From assembly GCA_945861175.1 (NCBI GenBank), contig CAMATR010000017.1, positions 1 to 12,453 on the forward strand: a DNA stretch of 12,453 nt, read 5' to 3'. The notes under the pieces were generated by a model. That model saw only the letters and a list, made by a program, of their open reading frames with translations. It was not told where the DNA came from and did no database searches. The position numbers were made by a program, and so were the translations under genes. The first letter of the stretch is position 1. The number at the start of each line of letters is the position of its first letter. This DNA comes from Chitinophaga pinensis (GTDB lineage Bacteria > Bacteroidota > Bacteroidia > Flavobacteriales_D > Crocinitomicaceae). Of this stretch, positions 6,599 through 12,453 are shown piece by piece.

Positions 6599-8032
6599 AT
6601 GAGAATTTTCTTTTTTATAACTGCCCTGCTCCCATTTCTTGCCTCAGCACAGGGTAAAGTTGGCCTGGTACTCGAAGAAATGCCAAACGATACCAATAGA
6701 ATTATTTCTGTTAGCGAACATTACAGCGTGCTGCCGACTATACGCATTAAAGATACGTCCCATCACTCTAAAAATTCGGGCTACTCCGATAATTACTTTA
6801 CTATCAAAGCATTGGCTGATCTTGGTTTTCGATATAATTCAAGTGAGGAATACCGAATCGGTGCTGGCATCGGGATTGAGTCTGGAATTAACAACAAATG
6901 GTATATCCGAGCTTGCGCTATTGAGGGTCTCGGTAAATCAGATTCTACGTTTCAACCGAAAACATATATTTTCCAACAACGATCCAACAACTTTGTCTAC
7001 ACTGATATTCGTGCCAGGATATCTTATACCCCAAATAGTGTTTTCAATTTTCAAGCAGGCCTCGATCATAATTTCATTGGAGAGGGGAACCGTTCACTTT
7101 TTCTAAGTGACTATGGAAAAGCCTATCCTTTCGGTCAAATTCGTGCTCGATTTTGGCGTGTGGAATACAGCATTCTTTATCAGTTTTTTAAAGAACAAAC
7201 TTCGATTGGTTGGAGCATGAAGAATGGCGCCACGCATCACATTAGTTTCAATGCTGCTAAGTGGTTGAATATTGGTGTTTTCGAGACAGTTGTGTTCATG
7301 CCTAAAGACACTATGCTCAATAGGGGATATGATGCTGAATATTTAAATCCGGTTGTTTTATATCGTCCCCAAGAATATTCTATGGGTTCATCGGACAATG
7401 TATTAATTGGGGCAAGTTTAACAGCAAGATATAAAGAACATTCATTTTATGCACAATTTATTTTGGACGAGTTTTTCCTAGCAGAAGTAAAGGCCAAAAG
7501 TGGATGGTGGGCAAATAAATATGGTGGTCAAATTGGAATTAAAGGCCGGGGCTCATACAACGGTATCAGGACTTTTTATCGTATTGAATACAATGCCATT
7601 CGTCCATATACTTATTCACACCTGAATTCTGGACAGAATTATGGCAACCATGGAATGACTTTAGCTCATCCATTGGGGGGTAATTTCATGGAAATACTTG
7701 GGGAATTGAAAGGTCAAAAGGGTAAATGGACAGGGAAGATGTTTGCGGCCTATTTTCTCCAAGGGCTTGACAAGGACGGATTCAGTTATGGAGGAAACAT
7801 TTACCAACCATACACCAACAGGCCATATGAATATAATCACTCTATTGCTCAAGGAAAGGCAAACAATGGATTGCGCGTTAATTTAAACGTCGGATATTGT
7901 ATTCAAAAAGCAACGAATCTTCACGTATTTATTGAAAATCAAATCCGATACGATAGCGCATACGATCGATTGAGCTACATCCCAATGCTTGGGGTTCGCA
8001 GTCAAATTTGGAATGACTACCGCAACTATTAA
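6599..8032 (+). CDS. RemB/Wzi-like outer-membrane beta-barrel protein (second of tandem pair)
   Basis: A 477-residue protein with a signal peptide (MRIFFFITALLPFLASAQ, cleavage after Ala17). It shares the diagnostic block with its neighbour: AGLDHNFIGEGNRSLFLSDYGKAYPF (about residues 153-178). It also has the central blocks FYAQFILDEFFLAEVKAKSGWWANKYGGQIG (about 283-313) and YNAIRPYTYSHLNSGQNYGNHGMTLAHPLGGNF (about 331-363), which are typical of RemB-like barrels and better preserved here than in the first copy. The C-terminus LGVRSQIWNDYRNY mirrors that of the first copy. The likely site is the outer membrane; a role in gliding or in handling surface polysaccharide is inferred from family resemblance. 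Of the two, this copy looks closer to the canonical family, and the upstream one more diverged. It ends 3 nt before a strong terminator. Confidence 0.75.
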   Translation: MRIFFFITALLPFLASAQGKVGLVLEEMPNDTNRIISVSEHYSVLPTIRIKDTSHHSKNSGYSDNYFTIKALADLGFRYNSSEEYRIGAGIGIESGINNKWYIRACAIEGLGKSDSTFQPKTYIFQQRSNNFVYTDIRARISYTPNSVFNFQAGLDHNFIGEGNRSLFLSDYGKAYPFGQIRARFWRVEYSILYQFFKEQTSIGWSMKNGATHHISFNAAKWLNIGVFETVVFMPKDTMLNRGYDAEYLNPVVLYRPQEYSMGSSDNVLIGASLTARYKEHSFYAQFILDEFFLAEVKAKSGWWANKYGGQIGIKGRGSYNGIRTFYRIEYNAIRPYTYSHLNSGQNYGNHGMTLAHPLGGNFMEILGELKGQKGKWTGKMFAAYFLQGLDKDGFSYGGNIYQPYTNRPYEYNHSIAQGKANNGLRVNLNVGYCIQKATNLHVFIENQIRYDSAYDRLSYIPMLGVRSQIWNDYRNY

Positions 8033-8035
8033 CTC

Positions 8036-8067
8036 AAAAAGGCAACCGCATGAACGGTCGCCTTTTT
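8036..8067. terminator. Bidirectional terminator between the barrel pair and the SSB operon
   Basis: AAAAAGGC-A-ACCG (8036-8048) pairs with CGGT-C-GCCTTTTT (8055-8067), with one internal A-C mismatch and a 6-nt loop CATGAA. T tracts form on both strands (8063-8067 on +, from 8036-8040 on -), so the hairpin can end the barrel genes and the converging SSB operon. Confidence 0.9.
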
Positions 8068-8099
8068 AATTACTGCATAACGTAAAGGATAGGTTGGGT

Positions 8100-8429
8100 T
8101 TAGTGAAGCCCTACAATGTGTTTCAATTCTACCTCTGTAACATTGCATTTTTTGCCTTCTTTGCTTAAATAAGTCCTATTTACCAAACGCCCATGGATGG
8201 CAACTTTTTTGCCTTTCTCTCCATAAGATTCAATAAATTGTGCCAAATTTCCCCAAGCGAAAATGCGATGCCATTCACGGTCTGTTTTCATCTTTCCGCT
8301 ATTCGATCGATAAATTTTATCCGTTGCCAAATTGAATCTGGCAACTTTCCCACCATTTTCAAAATTTGTTACTTCGGCATTGGTTCCAATATTTCCAACC
8401 AATGTAATATGATTTCTAATCGTTGTCAT
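8100..8429 (-). CDS. ssb: Short single-stranded DNA-binding protein, no acidic tail (last gene of cluster)
   Basis: A 109-residue protein consisting of little more than one SSB-type OB fold. It begins TTIRNHITLVGNIGTNAEV, continues with VARFNLATDKIYRS (29-42), and has the core W53-H54-RIFAWG motif and the strand VAIHGRLVNRTYLSKEG (76-92). These features match the bacterial SSB family that binds single-stranded DNA as an oligomer. It ends ELKHIVGLH, without the Gly/Pro-rich linker and acidic DDDIPF-like tip through which a housekeeping SSB recruits partners; E. coli SSB is about 178 residues. It starts 3 nt after the four-helix-bundle gene stops. It is probably an accessory SSB, for example for DNA uptake or a mobile function; the exact role is unknown. 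Confidence 0.9.
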   Translation of the reverse strand: MTTIRNHITLVGNIGTNAEVTNFENGGKVARFNLATDKIYRSNSGKMKTDREWHRIFAWGNLAQFIESYGEKGKKVAIHGRLVNRTYLSKEGKKCNVTEVELKHIVGLH

Positions 8430-8432
8430 AAT

Positions 8433-8813
8433 TTATAATTTATAGGTTATTTTTTCTGATTTACTTATGTATTTCATCAATCCAGTGATGATCTTCGACA
8501 CCTCCAATGCTTGAGCATATAATTGATCCGAAGAGTCTTTGCTGATATAATTCAACTGCCCTGACAAAATAATTTGTGATGACAATCGAGCAGAAGCACC
8601 TTTAGCATCTTCAAGATCTTTTAATTTAGTGGTCAAGTCGAACTTGCTAATCCCCTCAGCTATTTTAGAGACCACCCTTAATGCCGACTCCTTCATAAAT
8701 TGGAATAATATGGGGTCTACCTCGTTCACAGTTCGAAAAATATCCAAGGTCAGTTGATGGCCTTTTTGCCATGCGATTAAATCCTCATGTGATTTGTTTT
8801 TTTGCATTTTCAT
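8433..8813 (-). CDS. Four-helix-bundle protein (S23 / Avd-like family)
   Basis: A 126-residue all-helical soluble protein. It opens with SHEDLIAWQKGHQLTLDIFRTV (about 8-29), the diverged form of the family's usual 'f.dL.vWqkA..L' start. It then has SALRVVSKIAEGISKF (43-58), matching the conserved 'RAA.SI..NIAEG' helix, followed by two further helices around 62-90 and 93-118. The family (S23 / 'four helix bundle protein', related to the Avd accessory protein of diversity-generating retroelements) is known for genes inside 23S rRNA intervening sequences and for stand-alone copies of unknown role; pentamers are known for some members. Here it lies in no rRNA gene but between two SSB genes, with gaps of 4 and 3 nt, so it is translated from the same mRNA. 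No reverse transcriptase is nearby. Function is unknown; nucleic-acid binding is possible. Confidence 0.82.
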   Translation of the reverse strand: MKMQKNKSHEDLIAWQKGHQLTLDIFRTVNEVDPILFQFMKESALRVVSKIAEGISKFDLTTKLKDLEDAKGASARLSSQIILSGQLNYISKDSSDQLYAQALEVSKIITGLMKYISKSEKITYKL

Positions 8814-8817
8814 TTCT

Positions 8818-9129
8818 TTAAAGAATTACCAAATCATTCACCTCCACCTCTGAAATAAATTTTCGCTCACCTCTGTTTTGGTAAAACCGGGATACAAGTT
8901 TACCTTCAACTGCAAGATCCACTCCCTCTTGACAAAGTTCCTCCAAGATTTTAACCCATTTACCCCATGCGGTCATTCGGTGCCAATTGCTGCGGGATTT
9001 TGTTTTGCCACTTGCATCTAAGTACATTTCTTTTGTGGCCATTGTGAATTGTGCGATTTTTCGCCCGTCTGGTAACTCTACAACTTTTGGTGAAGAGCAT
9101 ACTTTTCCTATTAGATTTACGTGATTCAT
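8818..9129 (-). CDS. ssb: Short single-stranded DNA-binding protein, no acidic tail (second gene of cluster)
   Basis: A 103-residue single OB-fold SSB. It shows MNHVNLIGKVCSSPKVVELPDGRKIAQFTMAT (1-32), the core W49-H50-RMTAWG, and the strand VDLAVEGKLVSRFYQNRGERK (70-90), then ends at once in VEVNDLVIL. It is the shortest of the three SSBs here and has no linker or acidic tip. It differs strongly from its two neighbours in sequence while keeping the fold, so it is an old paralogue, not a recent duplication. It is 52 nt downstream of the first SSB gene and 4 nt upstream of the four-helix-bundle gene. The 52-nt spacer contains a direct repeat GGCTCC (9149-9154 and 9163-9168) but no terminator. 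Confidence 0.9.
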   Translation of the reverse strand: MNHVNLIGKVCSSPKVVELPDGRKIAQFTMATKEMYLDASGKTKSRSNWHRMTAWGKWVKILEELCQEGVDLAVEGKLVSRFYQNRGERKFISEVEVNDLVIL

Positions 9130-9181
9130 TATGAATATTGTTTTAGAAAGGGCTCCAATTAATCGGCTCCCTGGTGAAGTT

Positions 9182-9538
9182 TTATTGTTTAGGTATTATA
9201 TCACTTTTTGAAGAAAGCAACAAAAACTCTGTAGCCTCAATGATGGTGGAATATCGTTTCTCACCCGTCTTGGTTTCGTATGTTTGATTGACTAATTTTC
9301 CCTCGACCATCACTTCCTGGCCTTTATTTAATGCTTTTTTTACCCGATCTGCAATGACGCCCCAAGCATTGATCGTATGCCATTGTGTGTTGTCCTGCCA
9401 ATTGCCATCTTTGTCTTTGTATCCTTCGTTGACCGCCAGGGTGAATCGGGCAAGTGTTCTGCCTGTTTCAAATGTTGTTACTTCAGGTTGTGCACCCAAT
9501 CTTCCAATCAAACTCACTTTGTTTCTTAATGCATTCAT
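9182..9538 (-). CDS. ssb: Short single-stranded DNA-binding protein (first gene of cluster)
   Basis: A 118-residue SSB starting MNALRNKVSLIGRLGAQPEV, with LARFTLAVNEGYKDKDGNW (29-47), the core W53-H54-TINAWG, and VMVEGKLVNQTYETKTGEKR (76-95). It ends LLLSSKSDIIPKQ: slightly longer than the other two but still without an acidic tip. The open frame extends upstream to 9634, but the added 32 residues (hydrophobic, Cys- and Phe-rich) have no SSB counterpart. The ATG at 9538 places the conserved N-terminal strand correctly, so I use that start. It heads a four-gene minus-strand operon (SSB, SSB, four-helix bundle, SSB). A degenerate -7-like CAACTTTG lies at 9616-9609 on the minus strand, without a matching -33 element; the promoter is therefore uncertain. 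Confidence 0.9.
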   Translation of the reverse strand: MNALRNKVSLIGRLGAQPEVTTFETGRTLARFTLAVNEGYKDKDGNWQDNTQWHTINAWGVIADRVKKALNKGQEVMVEGKLVNQTYETKTGEKRYSTIIEATEFLLLSSKSDIIPKQ

Positions 9539-9774
9539 GTTTGTAATAATTAATAGTTTGAAAAATCTGTATCTCACTGTCAGCGTTCTATCGCCGAATT
9601 CGATGATGCAAAGTTGTGATGGATCAAAAACCATATTCGGTATTTTGTCGATTTCATTCGATTATTTTTCGTTTACAACCAATTAAATTCGTTTTTATAG
9701 TTGAATATGAGTTGTTTAAGCTCATTCAGAAAATGAACAAAAAATAATTTCAATTATTGAATTTGATTGCTTTT
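9539..9774. other. Intergenic region upstream of the SSB operon
   Basis: 236 AT-rich bases lie between the SSB cluster start and the porin stop; both genes are on the minus strand. It should hold the porin's terminator and the SSB operon's promoter, yet neither is clear. What can be seen is: a weak TTCAAT-A-ATTGAA palindrome followed by T6 on the minus strand (9758-9739), a possible poor terminator; an inverted repeat ATGAG/CTCAT with TGA/TCA extension (9702-9728); and the imperfect -7-like element at 9609-9616. Confidence 0.4.
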
Positions 9775-10878
9775 TTAAAAAATGGCTGTTAGTCCAACAG
9801 TAAAAAGAACCATGTTATCGCCAAAATTTGATGACGAAGATGGGAAAATGTCACCATTTATAGAATGAAGCGTTTTACACTCAGCACGCAACAAAATAAC
9901 AGGGATTAAATAGTTGTTGTAACCCACTGATGCGCCGACGCAATTAAACCCTAAATTCTGATTTAAACCTTGAATTAAGGAGTTCTGATTATCTTTAAAA
10001 TATTCGACTCTTCCTGAAAATGAACCCCATTTTTTCATGCGATACCGGGCTGAAAAATTTAGTTGTCCCCAAGGTAAAAACTCTCTTGTTCCATTTATCA
10101 TTTCGACTTCTTGCAAGCCATAATATGCACAGGAAGCAAATGAAAATTTTCCATCGAAGTTGTGTGTCCAGAAAAGATCTGTAAAATAGCGCGTTCGAAA
10201 GTTTGGATTCTGTAACGAATTTTCATTTCCTACATAAGTGTTCCAGTTAAAAACATCCTTTGAATTCGGCTTATACTCTAGCTGCGTGCCAAAAGACTTG
10301 CTGGTGTTCAGATCATAAATTTGCTGCCATCCATTTAACAAGTAGAGGCTCCCTTTCCATTTCTGATTGTACTTATAGGTCACTTTCAATCCTGCCTGAT
10401 AATAGGGAACATACTCAGCAGCAAGGCTTCTTGTGTACGTTAAATGTTCTTGACTATATGGATTTTCATTTGTGTAGGGTGATCCCAAAATTCCACCCTC
10501 CAACCAAAGGTCCTTTTTCTTGCTGAGTTTTACAGCAGTATTCGCTTCCAAAATATTCTTAAAAACTCCCTTTTCTGTTGCTGAATTAGCCCCCATGAAA
10601 GAACCAATTGCAGGAATAAATCGTGCCTTAAATCGTTTGGTTTCATATTTCAAATCAATATAACTTAAGTTGTTATTCACTTGATTGTTTTGATTCATCG
10701 ATACATATAATGGAATAACATCGGTTTTCGGTGCTGAAGAATTATAGGCATAGTACCAATCAGCAACAATGTGCATCTGAAACTTAGGTGATTTCAAAGA
10801 ATCAATTTTCAACGTGTCCAACGACTGGGCATTTGCACATGTAGCTGTAAAAAGTATAATCTTCAATAAGACACGCAT
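9775..10878 (-). CDS. OmpL/BBP2-like outer-membrane porin
   Basis: With the start at the ATG at 10878 this is a 367-residue protein with a clean signal peptide, MRVLLKIILFTATCANAQ (cleavage after Ala17). The open frame runs 20 codons further up to 10938, but those residues (MYFCFKDRK...) would spoil the signal peptide and overlap the ribE start codon. The mature protein is a beta-barrel of aromatic-rich strands ending in a terminal Phe (LFTVGLTAIF). Blocks such as LEGGILGSPYTNENPYSQEHLTYTRSLAAEYVPYYQAGLKVTYKY and LYLLNGWQQI match the Bacteroidota 'putative beta-barrel porin-2, OmpL-like' (BBP2) type as I remember it: an early 'externally oriented' plug-like segment, then N-Y-T-RSL and PYYQ.G.K. 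The likely role is passive diffusion of small solutes; the substrate is unknown. It is divergent from ribE across only 59 bp, so their promoters must overlap. Confidence 0.75.
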   Translation of the reverse strand: MRVLLKIILFTATCANAQSLDTLKIDSLKSPKFQMHIVADWYYAYNSSAPKTDVIPLYVSMNQNNQVNNNLSYIDLKYETKRFKARFIPAIGSFMGANSATEKGVFKNILEANTAVKLSKKKDLWLEGGILGSPYTNENPYSQEHLTYTRSLAAEYVPYYQAGLKVTYKYNQKWKGSLYLLNGWQQIYDLNTSKSFGTQLEYKPNSKDVFNWNTYVGNENSLQNPNFRTRYFTDLFWTHNFDGKFSFASCAYYGLQEVEMINGTREFLPWGQLNFSARYRMKKWGSFSGRVEYFKDNQNSLIQGLNQNLGFNCVGASVGYNNYLIPVILLRAECKTLHSINGDIFPSSSSNFGDNMVLFTVGLTAIF

Positions 10879-10916
10879 CTTTGTATAGATTGATTCAAGG
10901 AAGCAAATGGTTTTTC

Positions 10917-10924
10917 TATCTTTG
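10917..10924 (+). promoter_or_regulatory. -7 promoter element of ribE
   Basis: TATCTTTG is a perfect TAnnTTTG element 13 nt before the ribE ATG. A TTG at 10890-10892 could be the -33 element, though the 24-nt spacer is on the long side. Transcription would begin about 10929-10931, leaving a leader of fewer than 10 nt, so ribE mRNA would be almost leaderless. There is no room for an FMN riboswitch. Confidence 0.6.
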
Positions 10925-10937
10925 AAACAAAAATACA

Positions 10938-11519
10938 ATGTTTACAGGAATCATTGAGCGATTAGGAGTAGTTAAGGCGATCGAAAAAGAAGGTGAAAAC
11001 GTGCACTTCACAATTGAAGCTGCATTTACGGATGAACTCAAAATCGATCAAAGTGTGGCACACAATGGTTGCTGCCTTACAGTTGTTGCAATAAATGACA
11101 ATGAATATATCGTGACGGCAATCTTGGAAACATTGAACAAAACCAACCTTGGAAGCTGGGTGGTCGGCACGAAAGTAAACCTTGAGCGCTGCATGGTTAT
11201 GAACGGTAGACTCGATGGGCACATCGTTCAGGGACATGTTGATACGACCGCAACCTGCATCGCAATAGAAGACCAAAACGGTAGCTGGAAATATACTTTT
11301 CGTTACACAGCAGAACTCGTAACCGTAGAGAAAGGATCAATAACCGTCAACGGTACAAGCTTAACCGTTGTAGATTCAAAAGACAACGAATTTTCTGTTT
11401 GTATCATTCCATACACATACGAACACACCAATTTTCATCAATTGCGGGAAGGAGATACGGTAAACCTGGAGTTCGATATTATTGGGAAATACGTGGCGAA
11501 GTTGCTGGGGAAAGCTTAG
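10938..11519 (+). CDS. ribE: Riboflavin synthase, alpha chain
   Basis: A 193-residue protein in two tandem lumazine-binding barrels. It catalyses the last step of riboflavin synthesis: dismutation of two 6,7-dimethyl-8-ribityllumazine molecules to riboflavin plus the pyrimidinedione precursor, as a cytoplasmic homotrimer. The N-terminus MFTGIIERLG is diagnostic. The N-barrel has S39VAHNGCCLTVV (equivalent of the catalytic-site Ser41/Cys48 region in E. coli) and GRLDGHIVQGHVDTT (about 90-104, with His100). The C-barrel has EKGSITVNGTSLTVV (131-145, Ser141 at the place of E. coli Ser146) and FDIIGKYV with Asp180 at the place of E. coli Asp185. Length is a little under the E. coli enzyme (213) and close to the usual 195-200. 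It is monocistronic in this window and divergent from the porin, so it is not in a rib operon here. Confidence 0.96.
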   Translation: MFTGIIERLGVVKAIEKEGENVHFTIEAAFTDELKIDQSVAHNGCCLTVVAINDNEYIVTAILETLNKTNLGSWVVGTKVNLERCMVMNGRLDGHIVQGHVDTTATCIAIEDQNGSWKYTFRYTAELVTVEKGSITVNGTSLTVVDSKDNEFSVCIIPYTYEHTNFHQLREGDTVNLEFDIIGKYVAKLLGKA

Positions 11520-11549
11520 TTGGATAAAATTCCGCAGGGTAAACTTCTA

Positions 11550-11586
11550 AGCTGAGAATTTAAAATGGAACTGGAGAACCTCAGCT
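11550..11586. repeat. Inverted repeat between converging genes
   Basis: AGCTGAG (11550-11556) and CTCAGCT (11580-11586) form a perfect 7-bp stem with a 23-nt loop, between the ends of ribE and the membrane-protein gene. Neither strand has a T tract after it, so this is at best a weak or factor-dependent terminator. Confidence 0.35.
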
Positions 11587-11590
11587 GAAA

Positions 11591-12453
11591 TTACTTATTG
11601 TTCATCATTAAGTGATATTCACACAAATAACTATCACCTAAATAAAATTCATCGCCATTTCGAATTAACATTCTATTGAATTGTTGAATTGAATCGGGGA
11701 ATTCCTCCATCCATAGATCTTTGATTAGAAATATTCTTTCTTGCTTAAACACCTCATTCACTAATCTCATATTTCTTACTGCTCCAGAATACTCATGTGG
11801 TGTTGCTTTAATCTGTTCTGGATTAGTACATGAATTAATATACGAATTCCAATATTCACCTATTATTCCAATTGATCCAAGAGATTCTAATTCGCGAACG
11901 GTTGAAACTCTTGGTTTCAGTGTTTTGGGCCATTCATATTTCATGCTATAGGGACCGCTTATCGCACCAAATACAATTGTCATAATTAGTGCCATTTGAA
12001 TGAAAGAACAGCTTATTTTCTTTTGCAATAGAAAATCAGCGAATAGAAAAATGGTTAGCCCGGTTGAAAGATATACGCAAGTAAAATATCTTCTTGGAAC
12101 ACCATTCAACAAGGTCCATTTTGAAAAAAGAATCGCAGCTAAAATCAAAATTGCATCCAACAAAAGAATAATGGCGACCGGATTTTTCTTAAAAAAGTCA
12201 ACCAGAAAGATTCGTCCCTTGAAAAATAGGAATGTAATGCTGATGATTGACCCAAATGCAAACAAACTAGTGAAAAGTTCATTGGCGTTAAATAAAAATA
12301 AATCAATTATTGACTTCATGAAGATATTCACTGTTTCAAATAGCTCAGATAGATTCCCAAAATCTGTGTACGTATTCTGTACACTAGACTGACTTTTCGC
12401 ATATGTGATAAAAAAATAGGTTACGATTATTCCTAGAACAATTAACCAGAACT
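11591..12453 (-). CDS. Multi-pass membrane protein, C-terminal part (start outside window)
   Basis: The frame is open from the window edge to a stop at 11591. The in-frame GTG at 12331 and ATG at 12319 are internal, because the upstream codons read as a normal continuation: a membrane segment FWLIVLGIIVTYFFITYA, then a soluble loop NTYTDFGNLSELFETV. About 287 residues are visible. Four more membrane segments follow: LFTSLFAFGSIISITFLFF, VAIILLLDAILILAAILF, YFTCVYLSTGLTIFLFADFLL and FIQMALIMTIVFGAISGP. After them comes a soluble C-terminal domain of roughly 120 residues with SLGSIGIIGEYWNSYI and a PHEYSGAVRN patch. Several membrane segments plus a soluble C-terminal domain is reminiscent of GT-C-type glycosyltransferases and related envelope proteins, but no catalytic motif is visible here, so I do not name a function. 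It converges with ribE. Confidence 0.75.
   Translation of the reverse strand, partial: FWLIVLGIIVTYFFITYAKSQSSVQNTYTDFGNLSELFETVNIFMKSIIDLFLFNANELFTSLFAFGSIISITFLFFKGRIFLVDFFKKNPVAIILLLDAILILAAILFSKWTLLNGVPRRYFTCVYLSTGLTIFLFADFLLQKKISCSFIQMALIMTIVFGAISGPYSMKYEWPKTLKPRVSTVRELESLGSIGIIGEYWNSYINSCTNPEQIKATPHEYSGAVRNMRLVNEVFKQERIFLIKDLWMEEFPDSIQQFNRMLIRNGDEFYLGDSYLCEYHLMMNNK

Noticed and set aside
6639..7106. 155-codon ORF in another frame of the second barrel gene
   Set aside because: It lies wholly within a well-supported barrel gene and its product has no domain or signal sequence.
8433..8813. Part of a diversity-generating retroelement (Avd) or of a 23S rRNA intervening sequence
   Set aside because: No reverse transcriptase, template/variable repeat pair or rRNA sequence is present on either side.
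9149..9168. Hairpin or terminator between the first two SSB genes
   Set aside because: The two GGCTCC copies are direct, not inverted, repeats, so no stem forms; operon continuity is kept.
9539..9634. 32-residue N-terminal extension of the first SSB
   Set aside because: The added residues do not resemble SSB N-termini, and the ATG at 9538 places the conserved first strand at residue 1.
9288..9686. 132-codon plus-strand ORF antisense to the first SSB gene
   Set aside because: It is a shadow of a clear SSB gene; the product is Ser/Phe/Pro-rich with no family features and no promoter.
10879..10937. FMN riboswitch upstream of ribE
   Set aside because: The divergent gap is only 59 bp, too short for the conserved aptamer, and none of its motifs is visible.
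12000..12392. 130-codon plus-strand ORF antisense to the membrane-protein gene
   Set aside because: The opposite strand encodes a coherent membrane protein; this frame gives a Lys/Arg-rich peptide, which is what antisense of Phe/Leu-rich codons looks like.

Overview
The window looks chromosomal and comes from a member of the Bacteroidota, probably a Flavobacteriia- or Cryomorphaceae-like marine or freshwater bacterium. The clues are an AT-rich composition, a type IX secretion (T9SS) C-terminal sorting domain, a DUF6029 barrel, an Omp28-type lipoprotein, RemB/Wzi-like barrels, an OmpL-type porin, and promoter elements of the Bacteroidota form TAnnTTTG. Ribosome binding sites are weak or absent, as is usual in this phylum. 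I see no rRNA, tRNA, CRISPR array, insertion sequence or prophage gene.

Layout. (1) 1-150 (+) is the 3' end of a biotin carboxyl carrier protein, closed by a strong terminator (172-201) that it shares with a converging gene for a 66-residue protein. (2) 208-3754 (-) is a probable operon. In transcription order it encodes a TlpA-like thioredoxin-fold protein, a DUF6029 outer-membrane barrel, an Omp28-like lipoprotein with a CxxC motif, and then, after a 69-nt gap, the 66-residue protein. A near-consensus promoter lies at 3798-3831. (3) 3978-4790 (+) is a secreted T9SS cargo protein with its own terminator. (4) 5045-8032 (+) is a tandem pair of diverged RemB/Wzi-like outer-membrane barrels, 3 nt apart, behind a leader of about 190 nt that carries a hairpin, and closed by a terminator. 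(5) 8100-9538 (-) is a compact four-gene operon: short SSB, short SSB, four-helix-bundle protein (S23/Avd-like), short SSB. (6) 9775-10878 (-) is an OmpL/BBP2-type porin, divergent from (7) riboflavin synthase, ribE (10938-11519, +), which has a nearly leaderless promoter. (8) 11591-12453 (-) is the C-terminal part of a multi-pass membrane protein that continues past the window edge.

Biology. Most of the window encodes cell-envelope functions: periplasmic and surface redox proteins, barrels that may serve gliding or polysaccharide handling, a T9SS cargo and a porin. The part with the least obvious explanation is the cluster of three different tail-less SSBs with an embedded four-helix-bundle gene. 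It looks like an accessory single-strand DNA module of unknown purpose, and no reverse transcriptase, recombinase or nuclease is visible beside it.
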